Shown here in pieces: positions 1-9,810 of a stretch of DNA of 64,000 bases. The stretch covers positions 992,001-1,056,000 of the forward strand of contig NZ_CP118527.1 in the NCBI RefSeq assembly GCF_028885415.1, written 5' to 3'. Both the position numbers and the translations under genes were made by a program. The stretch comes from Streptomyces coeruleorubidus. GTDB lineage: Bacteria; Actinomycetota; Actinomycetes; Streptomycetales; Streptomycetaceae. The notes under the pieces were generated by a model, which saw only the letters and a program-made list of their open reading frames with translations, had not been told where the DNA came from and made no database searches. How positions within the stretch are numbered: position 1 is the stretch's first letter; each line of letters begins with the position of its first letter.

Positions 1-2
1 CC

Positions 3-428
3 GTCGACCCGGAGTACGCGCGTCCGGGCGAGACCGTCTCCTTCGCCGACGGCTTTCCGCTGCTGCTCACCACCACGGCCTCCCTCGACGCCCTCAACGC
101 CCTGATCGCGCTGGGCGACCACGCGGACGAGGGCCCGCTGCCCATGAACCGTTTCCGGCCCGGCGTGGTCGTGGCGGGCACCGACGCCTGGGCCGAGGAC
201 GACTGGTCGCGTCTCGCCATCGGGGACGTGTCCTTCCGCGTCGCCAAGACCTGCGGACGGTGCGTGGTGACCATCACCGACCAGGACACGGGCGAGCGCG
301 GCCGCGAGCCCCTGTACAGCCTGGGGCGGCACCGGCGGTTCGGCGGCAAGGTGGTCTTCGGGCAGAACCTGGTGCCCCTGTCCCGGGGCACGATCCGGGT
401 CGGTGACCCCGTAAGAATCCTCGAGTAG
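3..428 (+). CDS. MOSC domain protein, C-terminal part
   Basis: The reading frame is open from the window edge, so the start lies outside. About 141 residues are visible. They look like the second half of a YcbX-type MOSC protein: a segment LPMNRFRPGVVV is followed by a Cys in KTCGRCVVT, then the usual end with LVPLSRGTIRVGD. MOSC proteins are molybdenum-cofactor sulfur-carrier enzymes, and the conserved Cys carries the sulfur or contributes to N-hydroxylated-substrate reduction. The N-terminal beta-barrel half must be upstream. It appears to be a single gene, with a GC-rich hairpin just after the stop. Confidence 0.85.
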   Translation, partial: VDPEYARPGETVSFADGFPLLLTTTASLDALNALIALGDHADEGPLPMNRFRPGVVVAGTDAWAEDDWSRLAIGDVSFRVAKTCGRCVVTITDQDTGERGREPLYSLGRHRRFGGKVVFGQNLVPLSRGTIRVGDPVRILE

Positions 429-455
429 CCCGGGCCGGAGGTCGGCTCCCCGGGC
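428..455 (+). terminator. GC-rich hairpin after the MOSC gene
   Basis: GCCCGGG (428-434) pairs with CCCGGGC (449-455), with an inner GGAG/CTCC pairing. A second small hairpin, GGCGG-GAA-CCGCC, follows. There is no T-tract, which is common for Streptomyces terminators. Function is inferred from position only. Confidence 0.4.
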
Positions 456-603
456 GGGAACCGCCCCATGGACCCGGGCGTTGGCCTTGTGTGAGAAGTT
501 CATGAGAGTCGCCGGTGAGAGGTGATTTCGCTCTCTCTTCGCCGGGTTGACGCGTGGACGGCTCCGCCGGGGGTTATCACGGAGCGGGAAGGGGGTGCGG
601 GCG

Positions 604-1209
604 GTGCGAGCGATCAGCGGACTCTGGCGCTGGCGGCGCAACCCGCTGTGCCGCGCGACCGATCTGGCCGAGGCCTGGGTGGCACTGGCGGCCCTGGTGC
701 TGATCCTCCTGGCCGCCCCGGTGGCCGGTTCCCTCGTCGGGAGCGCCGCCCAGGACGCCCTCCAGCGCTCCGTCCGCGAGCAGCACGAAGCACGGCACCT
801 GGTGACGGCCACGGTGGTCCGCAAGCTCGACCCCTCCCCGCTGGACGCCGATCCGGAGACCTCCACGGGCCGCGACCTTCGCAACCGCGTCCTCGCCGAC
901 TGGACGGCACCGGACGGCACCGCACATCAGGGCCCGGTGCTGGCCGGCCTCAAGGACCCGCAGCAGGGCGACGAGTTCCGGATATGGACCGACCGGCACG
1001 GCCGGATGGTGGCCCGCCCCCTCGACTCCGCGACGGCGTCGACGCACGCGGTCCTCGCCGGCTTCGGCGCGGCCCTGGCCGCCGGCGGTCTCGTCGAGGG
1101 CGGCAGACGGCTGATCGTCTGGCGCATGGTCCGCCGCCGGTACGCCCGTTGGGACCAGGCATGGGACAAGGCGGGCCCGGACTGGGGCAGGACGGGCACC
1201 GGCAGCTGA
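604..1209 (+). CDS. Rv1733c-like two-TM membrane protein
   Basis: A protein of about 201 residues with an N-terminal basic stretch, a first hydrophobic helix (AWVALAALVLILLAAPVAG), an extracytoplasmic middle of about 100 residues, and a second hydrophobic helix before a basic tail. This architecture and the opening VRAISGLWRWRRNPL match the Streptomyces family related to mycobacterial Rv1733c; its biochemical role is unknown. I chose GTG 604, with GGAAGGGG 9 bases upstream. A TTG start at 547 is possible but would place a TTA codon at residue 10 and lacks a Shine-Dalgarno site; GTG 595 is a further alternative. Confidence 0.75.
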   Translation: MRAISGLWRWRRNPLCRATDLAEAWVALAALVLILLAAPVAGSLVGSAAQDALQRSVREQHEARHLVTATVVRKLDPSPLDADPETSTGRDLRNRVLADWTAPDGTAHQGPVLAGLKDPQQGDEFRIWTDRHGRMVARPLDSATASTHAVLAGFGAALAAGGLVEGGRRLIVWRMVRRRYARWDQAWDKAGPDWGRTGTGS

Positions 1210-1437
1210 CAGCCTCCCGGCTCTGGTCAACCCACCACCCGCGCGCACGCTACGGTGGTCCGGCCGAACCGTTCGGCACAACCCGCGCGCGAGCGAGCAG
1301 GAGGGGCGCGCCGGTTTCGATGCCGCGTGCGCGCGCAGGCCCGAGGGGCCCGGCCCGGTCGCGGTCCCGACACCGGTGGCGGCGCCCCGAAGGCGAACGA
1401 GCCATCAGTACGACCGAGGTGGGGGCACAGCTACACC

Positions 1438-3873
1438 ATGGCACAGGGCACGGTCCAGGTGACGCACACCGGCACGTCGCGGTGGCGGCGCCGCACGGGT
1501 GAGTACGCATCGCTCGCCGCCGCCCTGGAGGCCGCGGCCGACGGAGACGTCCTCACGGTCGCCCCCGGCACCTACCGGGAGAACCTCGTCGTGCAGCGCG
1601 CGGTGACCCTGCGCGGCCCCGAGGGCTCCCCCGGCTCGGTGCGGATCGCGCCCGCGGACGGCGTGCCGCTGACCGTGCGCGCCTCGGCGGTGGTCCAGGA
1701 CCTGCATGTGGAGGGCCAGGACGCGGCCGCCCCGGCCGTGCTGGTGGAGGAGGGCACCCCGGAGCTGAGCAACGTACGAGTGGTCACGCGGTCGGCGGCC
1801 GGGATCGAGGTGCGCGGCAACGCCCGGCCCACGGTCAGGCGCTGCGCGGTCGACAATCCTGCGGGCATCGGCATCGCCGTACTCGACGGTGCGGGCGGGG
1901 TGTTCGAGGAGTGCGAGGTCGTCGCGGCCGGTCAGGCGGGCGTGGCGGTGCGCGGCGGCGCCCACCCCCGGCTGGAGCGCTGCCGGGTGCACCACACCTC
2001 GGGCTCGGGCCTGTCGGCGACCGGGGAGAACTCGGCGCTGGAGGCGGTGGGCTGCGAGATCTACGAGGTCCGGGGCAGCGGTGTGCAGATCACCGCCCGG
2101 GCCACCGCGCACCTCACCGACTGCGATGTGCACCGCACGACGGCCGACGGTGTCACGCTCGACACGGACGCCGTGCTGACGCTCGCCGACTGCCGTATCC
2201 ACGACATCCCGGAGAACGCGGTCGACCTGCGTTCCCGCTCCGTCCTCACACTGACCCGCACCACCGTGCGGCAGTTCGGGCGCAACGGCCTGTCGGTGTG
2301 GGACCCGGGCACGCGCGTGGACGCCAACCAGTGCGAGATCTTCGACAGCACGGGCGACTACCCGGCGGTGTGGGTGAGCGACGGGGCCACCGCGGTGCTC
2401 GACTCGTGCCGGGTGCACGACGTGCCGGACGCCCTGTTCGTCCTCGACCGCGGCTCGCGCGCGGACGTCGTCGACAGCGACCTGTCGCAGGTGCGCAACA
2501 CGGCCGTGTCGGTGAGCGACGGCGCGACCGCGCAGCTGGACGACTGCCGGATCCGGGACGCGGCGACGGGCGCCTGGTTCCGCGACCACGGCAGCGGCGG
2601 CACCCTCAGCAACTGCACGCTGGACGGCACCCAGACCGGCGTCATCGTCACCAAGGGCGCCGACCCCACGGTGGAGCGCTGCACGATCGACTCACCCGCG
2701 GAGGCGGGGGTGTACGTCTCGGCCGGAGGCCGCGGCAGCTTCCACAACTGCCGGGTGACGGGCAGCGGCGGCTACGGCTTCCATGTGATCGACGGCAGCC
2801 GTACGACACTGCGGAAATGCCGCACGGAGCGGTGCGCGCGCGGCGGCTACGAGTTCGCGGACAGCGGCGCGGACGCCTCGTCCGGGGCGGGCCCCTTGGT
2901 GGAGGACTGCACCAGCGACGAGAGCGCGGGACTGCGGGAACCGACGGCGCGGGAGACGGCCGTGCAGACGGTGAGCCACTCCCCCGGCCTGCTGGGCGCG
3001 GTCCCGGGGCAGCGCACCGAACCGGGGCCCCCGGCCCCGGCCGCTGAGCCCGAGGAGCCTGCCCGCAGTTCCAAGGACGTCCTCGGTGAACTGGACGCGC
3101 TGGTCGGCCTGGAGAGCGTCAAGCGCGAGGTGCGCGCCCTCACCGACATGATCGAGGTCGGCCGGCGGCGGCAGCAGGCGGGCCTGAAGGCGGCGTCGGT
3201 CAAGCGGCACCTGGTCTTCACCGGCTCCCCCGGCACGGGCAAGACGACGGTCGCGCGGCTGTACGGCGAGATCCTCGCCTCCCTCGGTGTGCTGGAGAAG
3301 GGCCACCTGGTCGAGGTGTCCCGGGTCGACCTGGTGGGCGAGCACATCGGCTCGACCGCGATCCGCACGCAGGAGGCCTTCGAGAAGGCGCGCGGCGGTG
3401 TGCTGTTCATCGACGAGGCGTACGCGCTGTCCCCGGAGGACGCGGGCCGCGACTTCGGCAAGGAGGCCATCGACACGCTGGTGAAGCTGATGGAGGACCA
3501 CCGGGACGCGGTCGTGGTGATCGTCGCGGGCTACACGGCCGAGATGGAGCGCTTCCTGTCGGTCAACCCCGGTGTGGCGTCCCGGTTCTCACGGACCATC
3601 ACCTTCAGCGACTACGGCCCCGAGGACCTGCTGCGGATCGTGGAGCAGCAGGCCGAGGAGCACGAGTACCGGCTGGCGGCGGGCGCGGCTCAGGCCCTGC
3701 GGACGTACTTCACTCAGCTCCCGAAGGGCCCGGCGTTCGGCAACGGCCGTACCGCCCGGCAGACCTTCGAGGCGATGGTGGAGCGGCACGCGAGCCGGGT
3801 CGCCCAGCTCCCCGAGCCGAGCACGGACGACCTGACGCTGCTCTACGCGGAGGACCTGCCCGAGCTGCTCTGA
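1438..3873 (+). CDS. Right-handed beta-helix protein fused to CbxX/SpoVK-type AAA+ ATPase
   Basis: 811 residues. Residues of about 20-510 are a parallel beta-helix made of repeated about 23-residue rungs, each with an xxxCxVxxxxxxGVxVxxGA-like pattern. A Pro/Ala linker near 520-550 leads to a CbxX/CfqX (SpoVK, EccA-like) AAA+ domain. That domain shows Walker [10 protein letters not shown] at 596-604, Walker [10 protein letters not shown] at 655-663, and arginine-containing sensor segments. ATG 1438 is preceded by GAGGTGGGG. AAA+ proteins of this class remodel partner proteins, and the beta-helix probably recognises the client or a polysaccharide. It overlaps the convergent neighbour by 31 bases. 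Cellular role unknown. Confidence 0.85.
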   Translation: MAQGTVQVTHTGTSRWRRRTGEYASLAAALEAAADGDVLTVAPGTYRENLVVQRAVTLRGPEGSPGSVRIAPADGVPLTVRASAVVQDLHVEGQDAAAPAVLVEEGTPELSNVRVVTRSAAGIEVRGNARPTVRRCAVDNPAGIGIAVLDGAGGVFEECEVVAAGQAGVAVRGGAHPRLERCRVHHTSGSGLSATGENSALEAVGCEIYEVRGSGVQITARATAHLTDCDVHRTTADGVTLDTDAVLTLADCRIHDIPENAVDLRSRSVLTLTRTTVRQFGRNGLSVWDPGTRVDANQCEIFDSTGDYPAVWVSDGATAVLDSCRVHDVPDALFVLDRGSRADVVDSDLSQVRNTAVSVSDGATAQLDDCRIRDAATGAWFRDHGSGGTLSNCTLDGTQTGVIVTKGADPTVERCTIDSPAEAGVYVSAGGRGSFHNCRVTGSGGYGFHVIDGSRTTLRKCRTERCARGGYEFADSGADASSGAGPLVEDCTSDESAGLREPTARETAVQTVSHSPGLLGAVPGQRTEPGPPAPAAEPEEPARSSKDVLGELDALVGLESVKREVRALTDMIEVGRRRQQAGLKAASVKRHLVFTGSPGTGKTTVARLYGEILASLGVLEKGHLVEVSRVDLVGEHIGSTAIRTQEAFEKARGGVLFIDEAYALSPEDAGRDFGKEAIDTLVKLMEDHRDAVVVIVAGYTAEMERFLSVNPGVASRFSRTITFSDYGPEDLLRIVEQQAEEHEYRLAAGAAQALRTYFTQLPKGPAFGNGRTARQTFEAMVERHASRVAQLPEPSTDDLTLLYAEDLPELL

Positions 3874-6236
3874 GGATCCGCCTCCGGGCCCGGGCAGGGC
3901 TGCTCGGCCGTGTGACGGGGTGCCGGCAGGCCCGGTCGCAGCCGGGCCAGCAGCTTGCGGCGCTCCTCGGCGAACGCCGGGTCCGCCTGGTAGTCGGAGT
4001 GGCCGAGGATCGGCGCGGGCAGCGGGTGGAGGTCGGTGCGGCCGTAGGAGAGGGGGTCCTGCAGCGGCACGTGGTCGACGCCGAGGTCGTGGTTGCCGGG
4101 CAGGCGCACCGGGCCGCCGATGGGGTCGGTGAGCCGGTACAGGTTGCGCCAGCAGTCGACCTCCCGGTGCAGGGAGCCGAGCGCGGCGGGGCCGAAGTGC
4201 GCCGGGAACCAGCGGCCGTAGAGCCGCTCCAGCGGGGAGCCGTACGTCAGCAGCGCGACGCGCTTACGGGTGGACGGGGCGAGTTGCCAGGCCGCGGCGG
4301 CGGCGAGCACGCTGCCCTGGGAGTGCCCGGAGATGACCAGCCGTCCGCCGGTGACGCGGGTCCAGGTCGCGATCCGCCAGGTCAGGTCGGGCACCGCGCG
4401 CTCGGCGTAGCAGGGCGGGGCGAAGGGGTGGGCGGCGCGCGGCCAGAAGGTGCCGACGTCCCACAGGATGCCGATGGTGCGGCGGGCGGCGGCGTCCTTG
4501 TAGGCGCGCCTGCCCCAGGTGACGAACAGTATGAAGCCGAAGCCGATCAGCCAGGAGCCGAGGGCCTGGGCGGTTTCGGCGGCGCCGTGGACGACGGGGT
4601 AGGTGCCCTGTGCCGCCTCGCCCGGTGTCTCGTCGGTGGTCAGGGCGCCCACGAGGGCTCCGGCGCCGAGCAGCAGGGTGACACCGGAGGTGACGGCGAC
4701 GATGCGGGGTCCCCGGTCGGTGAGGGAGGCCATCGCGCGGGTGTAGGCGATACGGCGGGTGCGGGCGCGGTCCTGGGCCTCGTCCGGGTAGTCGCGTGCC
4801 ACCGCCTCGCGTTCGGCACGGGCGAGCTGCCAGGCGCGGTGGGCCAGCCAGCCGAAGAGCACCAGGAGCACCACGATCAGGGGCGGGATCACTGACGCCT
4901 GCCAGGTCAGCAGCACCGGCGGGCCGTCGATCGAGGTCTCGGTGCCGTCCAGCCAGTCGGACACCCGCTGCGACACGCCGCCGGACATCACCCCGCCCAG
5001 GGCGCAGGCCAGCATCGCGACGGCTGGTCCGCCGAGGCCCCGCAGCACGGCCCGCCGGTCGGGGTCGGTGCGGTGCAGTGCGTAGGCGACGCCGGCGAGG
5101 ACGATCACGAGCAGGCCCTGGACCAGGGCGATACCGCCGAAGGTGGCGTCGCCCGGCAGCCGGCCGGCCGACTCCCAGCCGGGGCGCTCCCAGCCCGCGT
5201 ACAGCAGGGTGAGGGCGAGCAGGACCAGGGCGGCGAGCGGCAGGCGTCGTACGAAGCGCTCGTCGAGTTCCCGGTCGAGGCGTTTCTCGCTGCGGCCCCG
5301 GCGGCACACCACCCACACCACGGCGACGGCGCAGGCCGCGAGGGCGGCCTGCAGCAGCAGGCCGAGGGTGTTCAGTACGGCGGGGCCGCCGGGCTCGCGG
5401 TCATGGCGGGCGGCGGCGCCGGCGACCGCGGCGGCGACCGTGACCAGCCCGGCGGCGGTGTGCGCGGCGCGCAGCCGGGCCACCAGCCGGCGTCCGTACC
5501 AGAAGCCGGGCCGGCCCAGCGCGGTCGGGCCGTCGCCGTCCTCGTCGGGCTCGGGATCGCGGGCCAGCGGCTGCTGGGACTCGTAGTCGCTCCAGGTGCG
5601 CCGGGACAGGTACCACAGCAGACCGGTCAGGGCGGTCGGGACGAGGGCCGCCAGGGCGAGCCGGCGGCCGGGGCTGCTCCACCAGCCGCCGCCCGAGACG
5701 GTGGGCGAGAGGAAGCCCAGCCAGGAGTGCCGGTCGGCGCACGCGCGCGTGCCCGCGCACTGCCAGGCCGCCAGGTCGAGTGCGACCTCGCAGGCCGCCG
5801 CGACGAGCAGCACCGTCAGAGTGAGTCCCGCGAGCCGCACCAGGAGGCCGTACAGGCGCACGGTGCGGCGGCGGCCCTGGGCGCTGGGGCGCATCCAGTG
5901 GGCGAGGTTGACGACCATGAACGGCAGCAGCAACAGCCACAGGGCGCGGGTGCCGTTGCCGGAGGTGAGGTTGCACCAGACGTAGGCCTCGGGCACCGGG
6001 CCGTCGCGGCGGCGGTCGTCGGGGCTGTTCTCCGCGTCGACGTCGTCGGCGCGCCGGAAGACGGCCGCGATGTCGTCGCCGGTGATCCGCACCGTGCGCG
6101 GATCGTCGAGCATCTCCTGCGGCGTGGTGCCGCCCACGCCGTGGACCAGGAGTTCCAGGGCGGTCCCGGTCTCACCGGGCCGCTGGGCGGGCTGGTCGGG
6201 CCCGCCGGTCGAGGCATGTTCCTGCGCACGTTCCAC
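3843..6236 (-). CDS. Large integral membrane protein with alpha/beta-hydrolase motifs
   Basis: 797 residues from GTG 6236, which has GGGGAAG about 10 bases upstream. An N-terminal lipase-like signature ([15 protein letters not shown]) is followed by many hydrophobic helices, roughly residues 120-560, including paired helices near [16 protein letters not shown] and [14 protein letters not shown]. The C-terminal part carries a nucleophile elbow, [14 protein letters not shown], typical of serine lipases or esterases, and a later [16 protein letters not shown] segment that may supply Asp and His. I infer a membrane-embedded hydrolase acting on a lipid or peptidyl substrate. The family occurs in streptomycetes without a known substrate. 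It is divergent from the DeoR gene. Confidence 0.7.
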   Translation of the reverse strand: MERAQEHASTGGPDQPAQRPGETGTALELLVHGVGGTTPQEMLDDPRTVRITGDDIAAVFRRADDVDAENSPDDRRRDGPVPEAYVWCNLTSGNGTRALWLLLLPFMVVNLAHWMRPSAQGRRRTVRLYGLLVRLAGLTLTVLLVAAACEVALDLAAWQCAGTRACADRHSWLGFLSPTVSGGGWWSSPGRRLALAALVPTALTGLLWYLSRRTWSDYESQQPLARDPEPDEDGDGPTALGRPGFWYGRRLVARLRAAHTAAGLVTVAAAVAGAAARHDREPGGPAVLNTLGLLLQAALAACAVAVVWVVCRRGRSEKRLDRELDERFVRRLPLAALVLLALTLLYAGWERPGWESAGRLPGDATFGGIALVQGLLVIVLAGVAYALHRTDPDRRAVLRGLGGPAVAMLACALGGVMSGGVSQRVSDWLDGTETSIDGPPVLLTWQASVIPPLIVVLLVLFGWLAHRAWQLARAEREAVARDYPDEAQDRARTRRIAYTRAMASLTDRGPRIVAVTSGVTLLLGAGALVGALTTDETPGEAAQGTYPVVHGAAETAQALGSWLIGFGFILFVTWGRRAYKDAAARRTIGILWDVGTFWPRAAHPFAPPCYAERAVPDLTWRIATWTRVTGGRLVISGHSQGSVLAAAAAWQLAPSTRKRVALLTYGSPLERLYGRWFPAHFGPAALGSLHREVDCWRNLYRLTDPIGGPVRLPGNHDLGVDHVPLQDPLSYGRTDLHPLPAPILGHSDYQADPAFAEERRKLLARLRPGLPAPRHTAEQPCPGPEADPQSSSGRSSA

Positions 6237-6320
6237 TGATTCGCACTTCCCCCGTGACACGCCGTCGGCTCTGTCCGTGCGGGCACAAGGATCTCCACTT
6301 CTGCGGCGCCGCACACCTCC

Positions 6321-6348
6321 TGTCACGGAATCTCCCCGATCCGTGACA
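6321..6348. promoter_or_regulatory. Perfect 9-bp inverted repeat between divergent genes
   Basis: TGTCACGGA (6321-6329), 10 bases, TCCGTGACA (6340-6348). It lies between the membrane hydrolase (minus) and the DeoR-type regulator (plus). A 28-bp span with identical arms looks like an operator for a dimeric regulator, possibly the adjacent DeoR protein. I cannot assign the binder. Confidence 0.55.
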
Positions 6349-6528
6349 TGGCGGAGCGCCGGGTGAGGTCCCTGATGACATGAGCGCGACGAGTGGCCGG
6401 TGGCGCCGCCGGCTCCGCGACATGCGAGGATGAGGCGTCCGCGCACCGGAGCCGGGGGAGAATGTCCTGGTTGGGGCAGGTGTGCTGGGCCTGTCGGACG
6501 GCATTGAGGCGAAAGGACCGGAGCGTAC

Positions 6529-7359
6529 GTGAGCGAGAATCAGAACCTCCTCGCGGAGCAGCGGCGATCCCTGATCCTCGACGAGGTCCGCCGCCGGGGC
6601 GGGGTCCGGGTCAACGAGCTGACACGCAAGCTCGGCGTGTCGGACATGACGGTCCGCCGCGACCTCGACGCGCTCGCCCGCCAGGGCGTGCTGGAGAAGG
6701 TGCACGGCGGCGCTGTCCCGGTGGTCGAGGCGAGTACGCACGAACCGGGGTTCGAGGCCAAGTCGGGGCTGGAGCTGACCGCCAAGGAGGACATCGCGCG
6801 GGCCGCGGCCAAGCTGGTCGCGCCGGGCGCGGCGATCGCCCTGTCCGGCGGTACGACGACGTACGCGCTGGCGCAGCAGCTGCTGGACGTGCCCGACCTG
6901 ACGGTGGTCACCAACTCGGTGCGGGTGGCCGACGTCTTCCACGCGGCGCAGCGCACCTCGGGTCCACGCCAGGGCGCGGCCACGGTCGTGCTGACCGGCG
7001 GTGTGCGCACCCCGTCCGACTCGCTGGTGGGGCCGGTCGCCGACCAGGCGATCGCGGCGCTCCACTTCGACCTGCTGTTCCTCGGGGTGCACGGCATATC
7101 GGTCGAGGCCGGCCTGTCCACGCCGAACCTCGCGGAGGCGGAGACGAACCGGCGGCTCGTGCAGTCGGCCCGGCGGGTCGTGGTGGTCGCCGACCACACC
7201 AAGTGGGGCAAGGTGGGCCTGAGCTCGTTCGCGTCACTGGAGCGGATCGACACGCTCGTGACGGACGCCGGTCTGCCGGACGAGGCGCGCGGGGTGGTCG
7301 TGGAGCATCTGCGGCGGCTGGTGGTGGCCGGGGAGCCCGAGGAGGGGGCAGACATCTGA
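6529..7359 (+). CDS. DeoR/GlpR-family transcriptional regulator
   Basis: 276 residues. The N-terminal winged helix-turn-helix (about 10-65) shows RRSLILDEVRRRGGVRVNEL and the recognition helix MTVRRDLDALARQGVL. The effector domain (about 80-255) has the DeoR sugar-phosphate-binding signature SGGTTTYALAQQL and the closing DHTKWGKVGLSSFA. Such proteins repress sugar-metabolism genes and release DNA on binding a phosphorylated sugar. The GTG start has AAAGGACCGGAG upstream. No obvious sugar gene is adjacent, so its target is open; the inverted repeat at 6321-6348 is a candidate site. Confidence 0.9.
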   Translation: MSENQNLLAEQRRSLILDEVRRRGGVRVNELTRKLGVSDMTVRRDLDALARQGVLEKVHGGAVPVVEASTHEPGFEAKSGLELTAKEDIARAAAKLVAPGAAIALSGGTTTYALAQQLLDVPDLTVVTNSVRVADVFHAAQRTSGPRQGAATVVLTGGVRTPSDSLVGPVADQAIAALHFDLLFLGVHGISVEAGLSTPNLAEAETNRRLVQSARRVVVVADHTKWGKVGLSSFASLERIDTLVTDAGLPDEARGVVVEHLRRLVVAGEPEEGADI

Positions 7360-7422
7360 CGGGCCGCCAGCTAGGGTGACGCTTCCGGTCATCGCCCGTT
7401 CTCGCACAGGAGGGCTTCGTCC

Positions 7423-7893
7423 ATGGCTCACCGCCTGCGCCCGGTCGGGCTCGACTTCGTCGGGATCGCGCCCGTACGGCACGTCTCCGCGCGGCAGATC
7501 TCCGCTCCGGTGGAGGCGGTCTACCGGGCGCTGGAGGACGTGCCCGGCTGGGTCGACTGGTTCCCCCAGGTGACGGCCGCCCACCCGGTCGACGGCGGGA
7601 AGGGGCGCGACATCCGGCTCCTGGGCGGCGTCCGGTTCCGGGAGTCCGTCATCGCGGCGGAGGCGCCCGAGGTGTACGCCTATCGCGTCGACGTCACCAA
7701 CGTGCCCGGGGTTCGAGCGATAGTCGAGGAGTGGCGGCTCGCCCCGGCCGGCACCGGGACCCGGGTGCAGTGGACGTTCGCGACCGACGGCACGGCGGCG
7801 TACCGGCTCGCCATGAAGCCCGTACGGGCGGCTCAGGCCAAGGCCTTCCGGGACGCCGTCACGGCGCTGGACCGGAGGCTGGCGGCCTCGTAG
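7423..7893 (+). CDS. SRPBCC-family (polyketide cyclase/dehydrase-like) protein
   Basis: 156 residues with the START-like fold signature: SAPVEAVYRALEDVPGWVDWFPQV near the N-terminus, the mid-strand EEWRLAPAGTGTRVQWTF, and a long C-terminal helix. Proteins of this type bind hydrophobic ligands or act in polyketide or quinone pathways. No polyketide cluster is nearby, so this is probably a lone lipid- or ligand-binding protein. A strong AGGAGG lies 9 bases before ATG 7423. It lies 63 bases after the DeoR gene on the same strand and ends convergent to the desulfhydrase gene. Confidence 0.85.
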   Translation: MAHRLRPVGLDFVGIAPVRHVSARQISAPVEAVYRALEDVPGWVDWFPQVTAAHPVDGGKGRDIRLLGGVRFRESVIAAEAPEVYAYRVDVTNVPGVRAIVEEWRLAPAGTGTRVQWTFATDGTAAYRLAMKPVRAAQAKAFRDAVTALDRRLAAS

Positions 7894-7924
7894 CGCCGCG
7901 CGCCGGCGGGCCCGGGGGCTCGGC

Positions 7925-9049
7925 TCAGTCGGGCCAGACGCCCGTCTCCAGCAGTGAGTCGATCGCGGCGGTGTACGGCTCGATGTCCAGCCCCTGGGCG
8001 GCCAGCCAGGTGTCCGAGTAGTACTTGTCGAGATACCGGTCCCCCGGGTCGCACAGCAGCGTCACGACGCTCCCCTGCCGCCCCTCGGACACCATCTCCG
8101 CGACGATCTTCAGCGCGCTCCACAGGCCCGTGCCGGTCGAACCGCCCGCCTTGCGGCCGATGGCGCGCTCCAGTGCCCGTACGGCGGCGACGCTGGCCGC
8201 GTCGGGCACCTTCATCATCCGGTCGATCGCGCCGGGCACGAAGCTGGGTTCCATACGGGGCCGGCCGATGCCCTCGATCCGGGAGCCGCAGTCGTAGGTG
8301 ACGTCCGGATCGCCGGTGGTCCAGCCCTCGAAGAAGCACGAGTTCTCGGGGTCGGCCACGCAGACGCGCGTGTCGTACTGCATGTAGTGGACGTAGCGCG
8401 CCAGCGTCGCCGAGGTGCCGCCGGTGCCCGCCGTGGCGACGATCCACGCCGGCTCGGGGAACCGCTCCATGCGCAGCTGCCGGAAGATGGACTCGGCGAT
8501 GTTGTTGTTGCCGCGCCAGTCCGTGGCCCGTTCGGCGTAGGTGAACTGGTCCATGTAGTGGCCGCCGGTCTCGGCCGCGAGGCGGGCGGACTCCTCGTAC
8601 ATCGTGCGGGGGTCGTCCACGAAGTGGCACCGGCCGGCGTGGAACTCGATGAGGCGGATCTTCTCGGTGCTCGTCGTGCGCGGCATGACGGCGATGAAGG
8701 GCACGCCGATGAGCTTCGCGAAGTACGCCTCGGAGACGGCCGTCGAGCCGCTGGAGGCCTCGATCACCGGGCGGTCCGGCCGGATCCAGCCGTTGCACAG
8801 GCCGTAGAGGAAGAGGGAGCGGGCGAGCCGGTGTTTGAGACTGCCGGTGGGGTGGGTGGACTCGTCCTTCAGGTACAGGTCGATGCCCCACCGCTCCGGA
8901 AGGGGGAACTGGAGCAGGTGCGTGTCGGCCGAGCGGTTGGCGTCGGCCTGGACTCTGCGGACGGCTTCTTTCAGCCATGCGCGGTAGGCGGCGTCGCTGT
9001 GGTCGACGTCGAGGGTCACGCCGGTCCGGGTCTGCTGGGGAGTGCTCAC
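7925..9049 (-). CDS. cds1: PLP-dependent cysteine desulfhydrase/synthase-like enzyme (Cds1 type)
   Basis: 374 residues of PLP fold type II. The PLP lysine lies in [13 protein letters not shown], the substrate loop in [15 protein letters not shown], and the phosphate-binding glycine loop in [13 protein letters not shown]. The length and the [11 protein letters not shown] segment resemble mycobacterial Cds1 (Rv3684), an L-cysteine desulfhydrase that releases H2S, pyruvate and ammonia, rather than short CysK or CysM. Start GTG 9049 has AGGAG 8 bases upstream. A sigma70-like promoter flanked by TATGCA half-sites lies at 9103-9138. Assignment as desulfhydrase rather than synthase is inferred. Confidence 0.8.
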   Translation of the reverse strand: MSTPQQTRTGVTLDVDHSDAAYRAWLKEAVRRVQADANRSADTHLLQFPLPERWGIDLYLKDESTHPTGSLKHRLARSLFLYGLCNGWIRPDRPVIEASSGSTAVSEAYFAKLIGVPFIAVMPRTTSTEKIRLIEFHAGRCHFVDDPRTMYEESARLAAETGGHYMDQFTYAERATDWRGNNNIAESIFRQLRMERFPEPAWIVATAGTGGTSATLARYVHYMQYDTRVCVADPENSCFFEGWTTGDPDVTYDCGSRIEGIGRPRMEPSFVPGAIDRMMKVPDAASVAAVRALERAIGRKAGGSTGTGLWSALKIVAEMVSEGRQGSVVTLLCDPGDRYLDKYYSDTWLAAQGLDIEPYTAAIDSLLETGVWPD

Positions 9050-9102
9050 GAGGGGGCTCCTAACGCCGCGCGCCGACGACGCGTCGCGCGGCCGACACCC
9101 CG

Positions 9103-9138
9103 ATCATATGCACCTTCACCACGCTTCTCACCTGCATA
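9103..9138 (-). promoter_or_regulatory. Promoter of the desulfhydrase gene with flanking TATGCA half-sites
   Basis: On the minus strand GTGAGA (9131-9126), 17 bases, TATGAT (9108-9103) forms a good promoter, about 46 bases upstream of the GTG start counting from the expected transcription start. TATGCA (9107-9112) and its complement TGCATA (9133-9138) form inverted half-sites 20 bases apart, one overlapping the -10 and one abutting the -35. Confidence 0.5.
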
Positions 9139-9453
9139 AACGCACCTTTGAGCCCCCCAAAGCGCCCCCTGGGGCAGGGCCCGGGGCAAGGGGGCGCGCG
9201 CTCCCGGGGGAGCACTTGCGTGTGTGCTACGGGCGCCCCCAGGAGAGGGGGTCCGCTGTACTGGTGCTCGACGCCGGGTGGGGGCAGACTTCACCGCGGG
9301 ACCGGGGCTCCGGACGGGGTACCGGCAGGGGTACGAGGCACCAACCGGAGCAAGCCTTCCGGACGGGGGCACACTGGATCAGGACACGAGCCTGTGCCGG
9401 GCACCGCACAGAGCGGGGGCCGGTGCACCGACGCGCACAAGGGGGCGGGTGGC
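9139..9453. other. Non-coding GC-rich stretch with alternative hairpins
   Basis: About 315 bases without a convincing gene. GCGCCCCCT (9162-9170) is complementary to AGGGGGCGC (9189-9197), which can instead pair with GCGCCCCC (9233-9240), so two mutually exclusive hairpins are possible. The GC content makes this weak evidence. The stretch leads into the small gene at 9454. Confidence 0.35.
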
Positions 9454-9777
9454 ATGGCGGAGCCGGAGTTCAGGGCCACGGGCGTGCGGATCGGGAAGCG
9501 GCTGCGTTCGCTCACCCGGGCCGGGCAGGTCCGGATCAGCGACGGCCGGCTCGAGCTGCTGACCAGCTACGGCAGTGAGATCGACAGCGCGCCGGTGCAG
9601 GCGGTGCGCGCATCCAAGCCCTGGTTCGGCCCCGATGACCGGGCCACGGCGGATCTCAACGGCAATCGGTACCTGCTCACCCTGGGCGAGCACGACCCCG
9701 CTCCGGGCGAGCCGGGGCCGCCGGCCGCACGGCGCTTCATCGAGGCCGTGCGCAGGGCGGCGGGGCGCGGCGACTGA
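9454..9777 (+). CDS. Conserved hypothetical protein, 107 residues
   Basis: Starts at ATG 9454 with AGGGGGCGGG upstream. The predicted protein is short, soluble and mostly beta: VRIGKRLRSLTRAGQVRISDG is followed by LELLTSYGSEIDSAPVQAV and DDRATADLNGNRYLLTL. This resembles a small split-barrel or PH-like fold, but I do not recognise a named family. It sits upstream of the GHKL ATP-binding gene on the same strand, separated by 183 bases that carry regulatory repeats. Third-position GC is high throughout, supporting a real gene. Confidence 0.65.
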   Translation: MAEPEFRATGVRIGKRLRSLTRAGQVRISDGRLELLTSYGSEIDSAPVQAVRASKPWFGPDDRATADLNGNRYLLTLGEHDPAPGEPGPPAARRFIEAVRRAAGRGD

Positions 9778-9810
9778 GAGTGTCCGCGAGTTGCGGTACT
9801 CCACCCCCTG

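Noticed and set aside
547..603. TTG 547 as the start of the membrane protein, with a TTA codon at residue 10
   Set aside because: No ribosome site at TTG 547; GTG 604 has one and gives the usual family N-terminus, so the TTA is probably untranslated and not a bldA signal.
5073..6239. Long plus-strand frame of 388 codons opposite the membrane hydrolase
   Set aside because: Antisense to a clear gene with membrane helices and a GHSQG motif; composition is Gly/Arg/Ala-rich as expected for the opposite strand of GC-rich coding DNA.
9162..9240. Riboswitch or attenuator from three complementary GC-rich segments
   Set aside because: Alternative pairings are expected by chance in C/G runs; no conserved aptamer core or leader peptide is visible.
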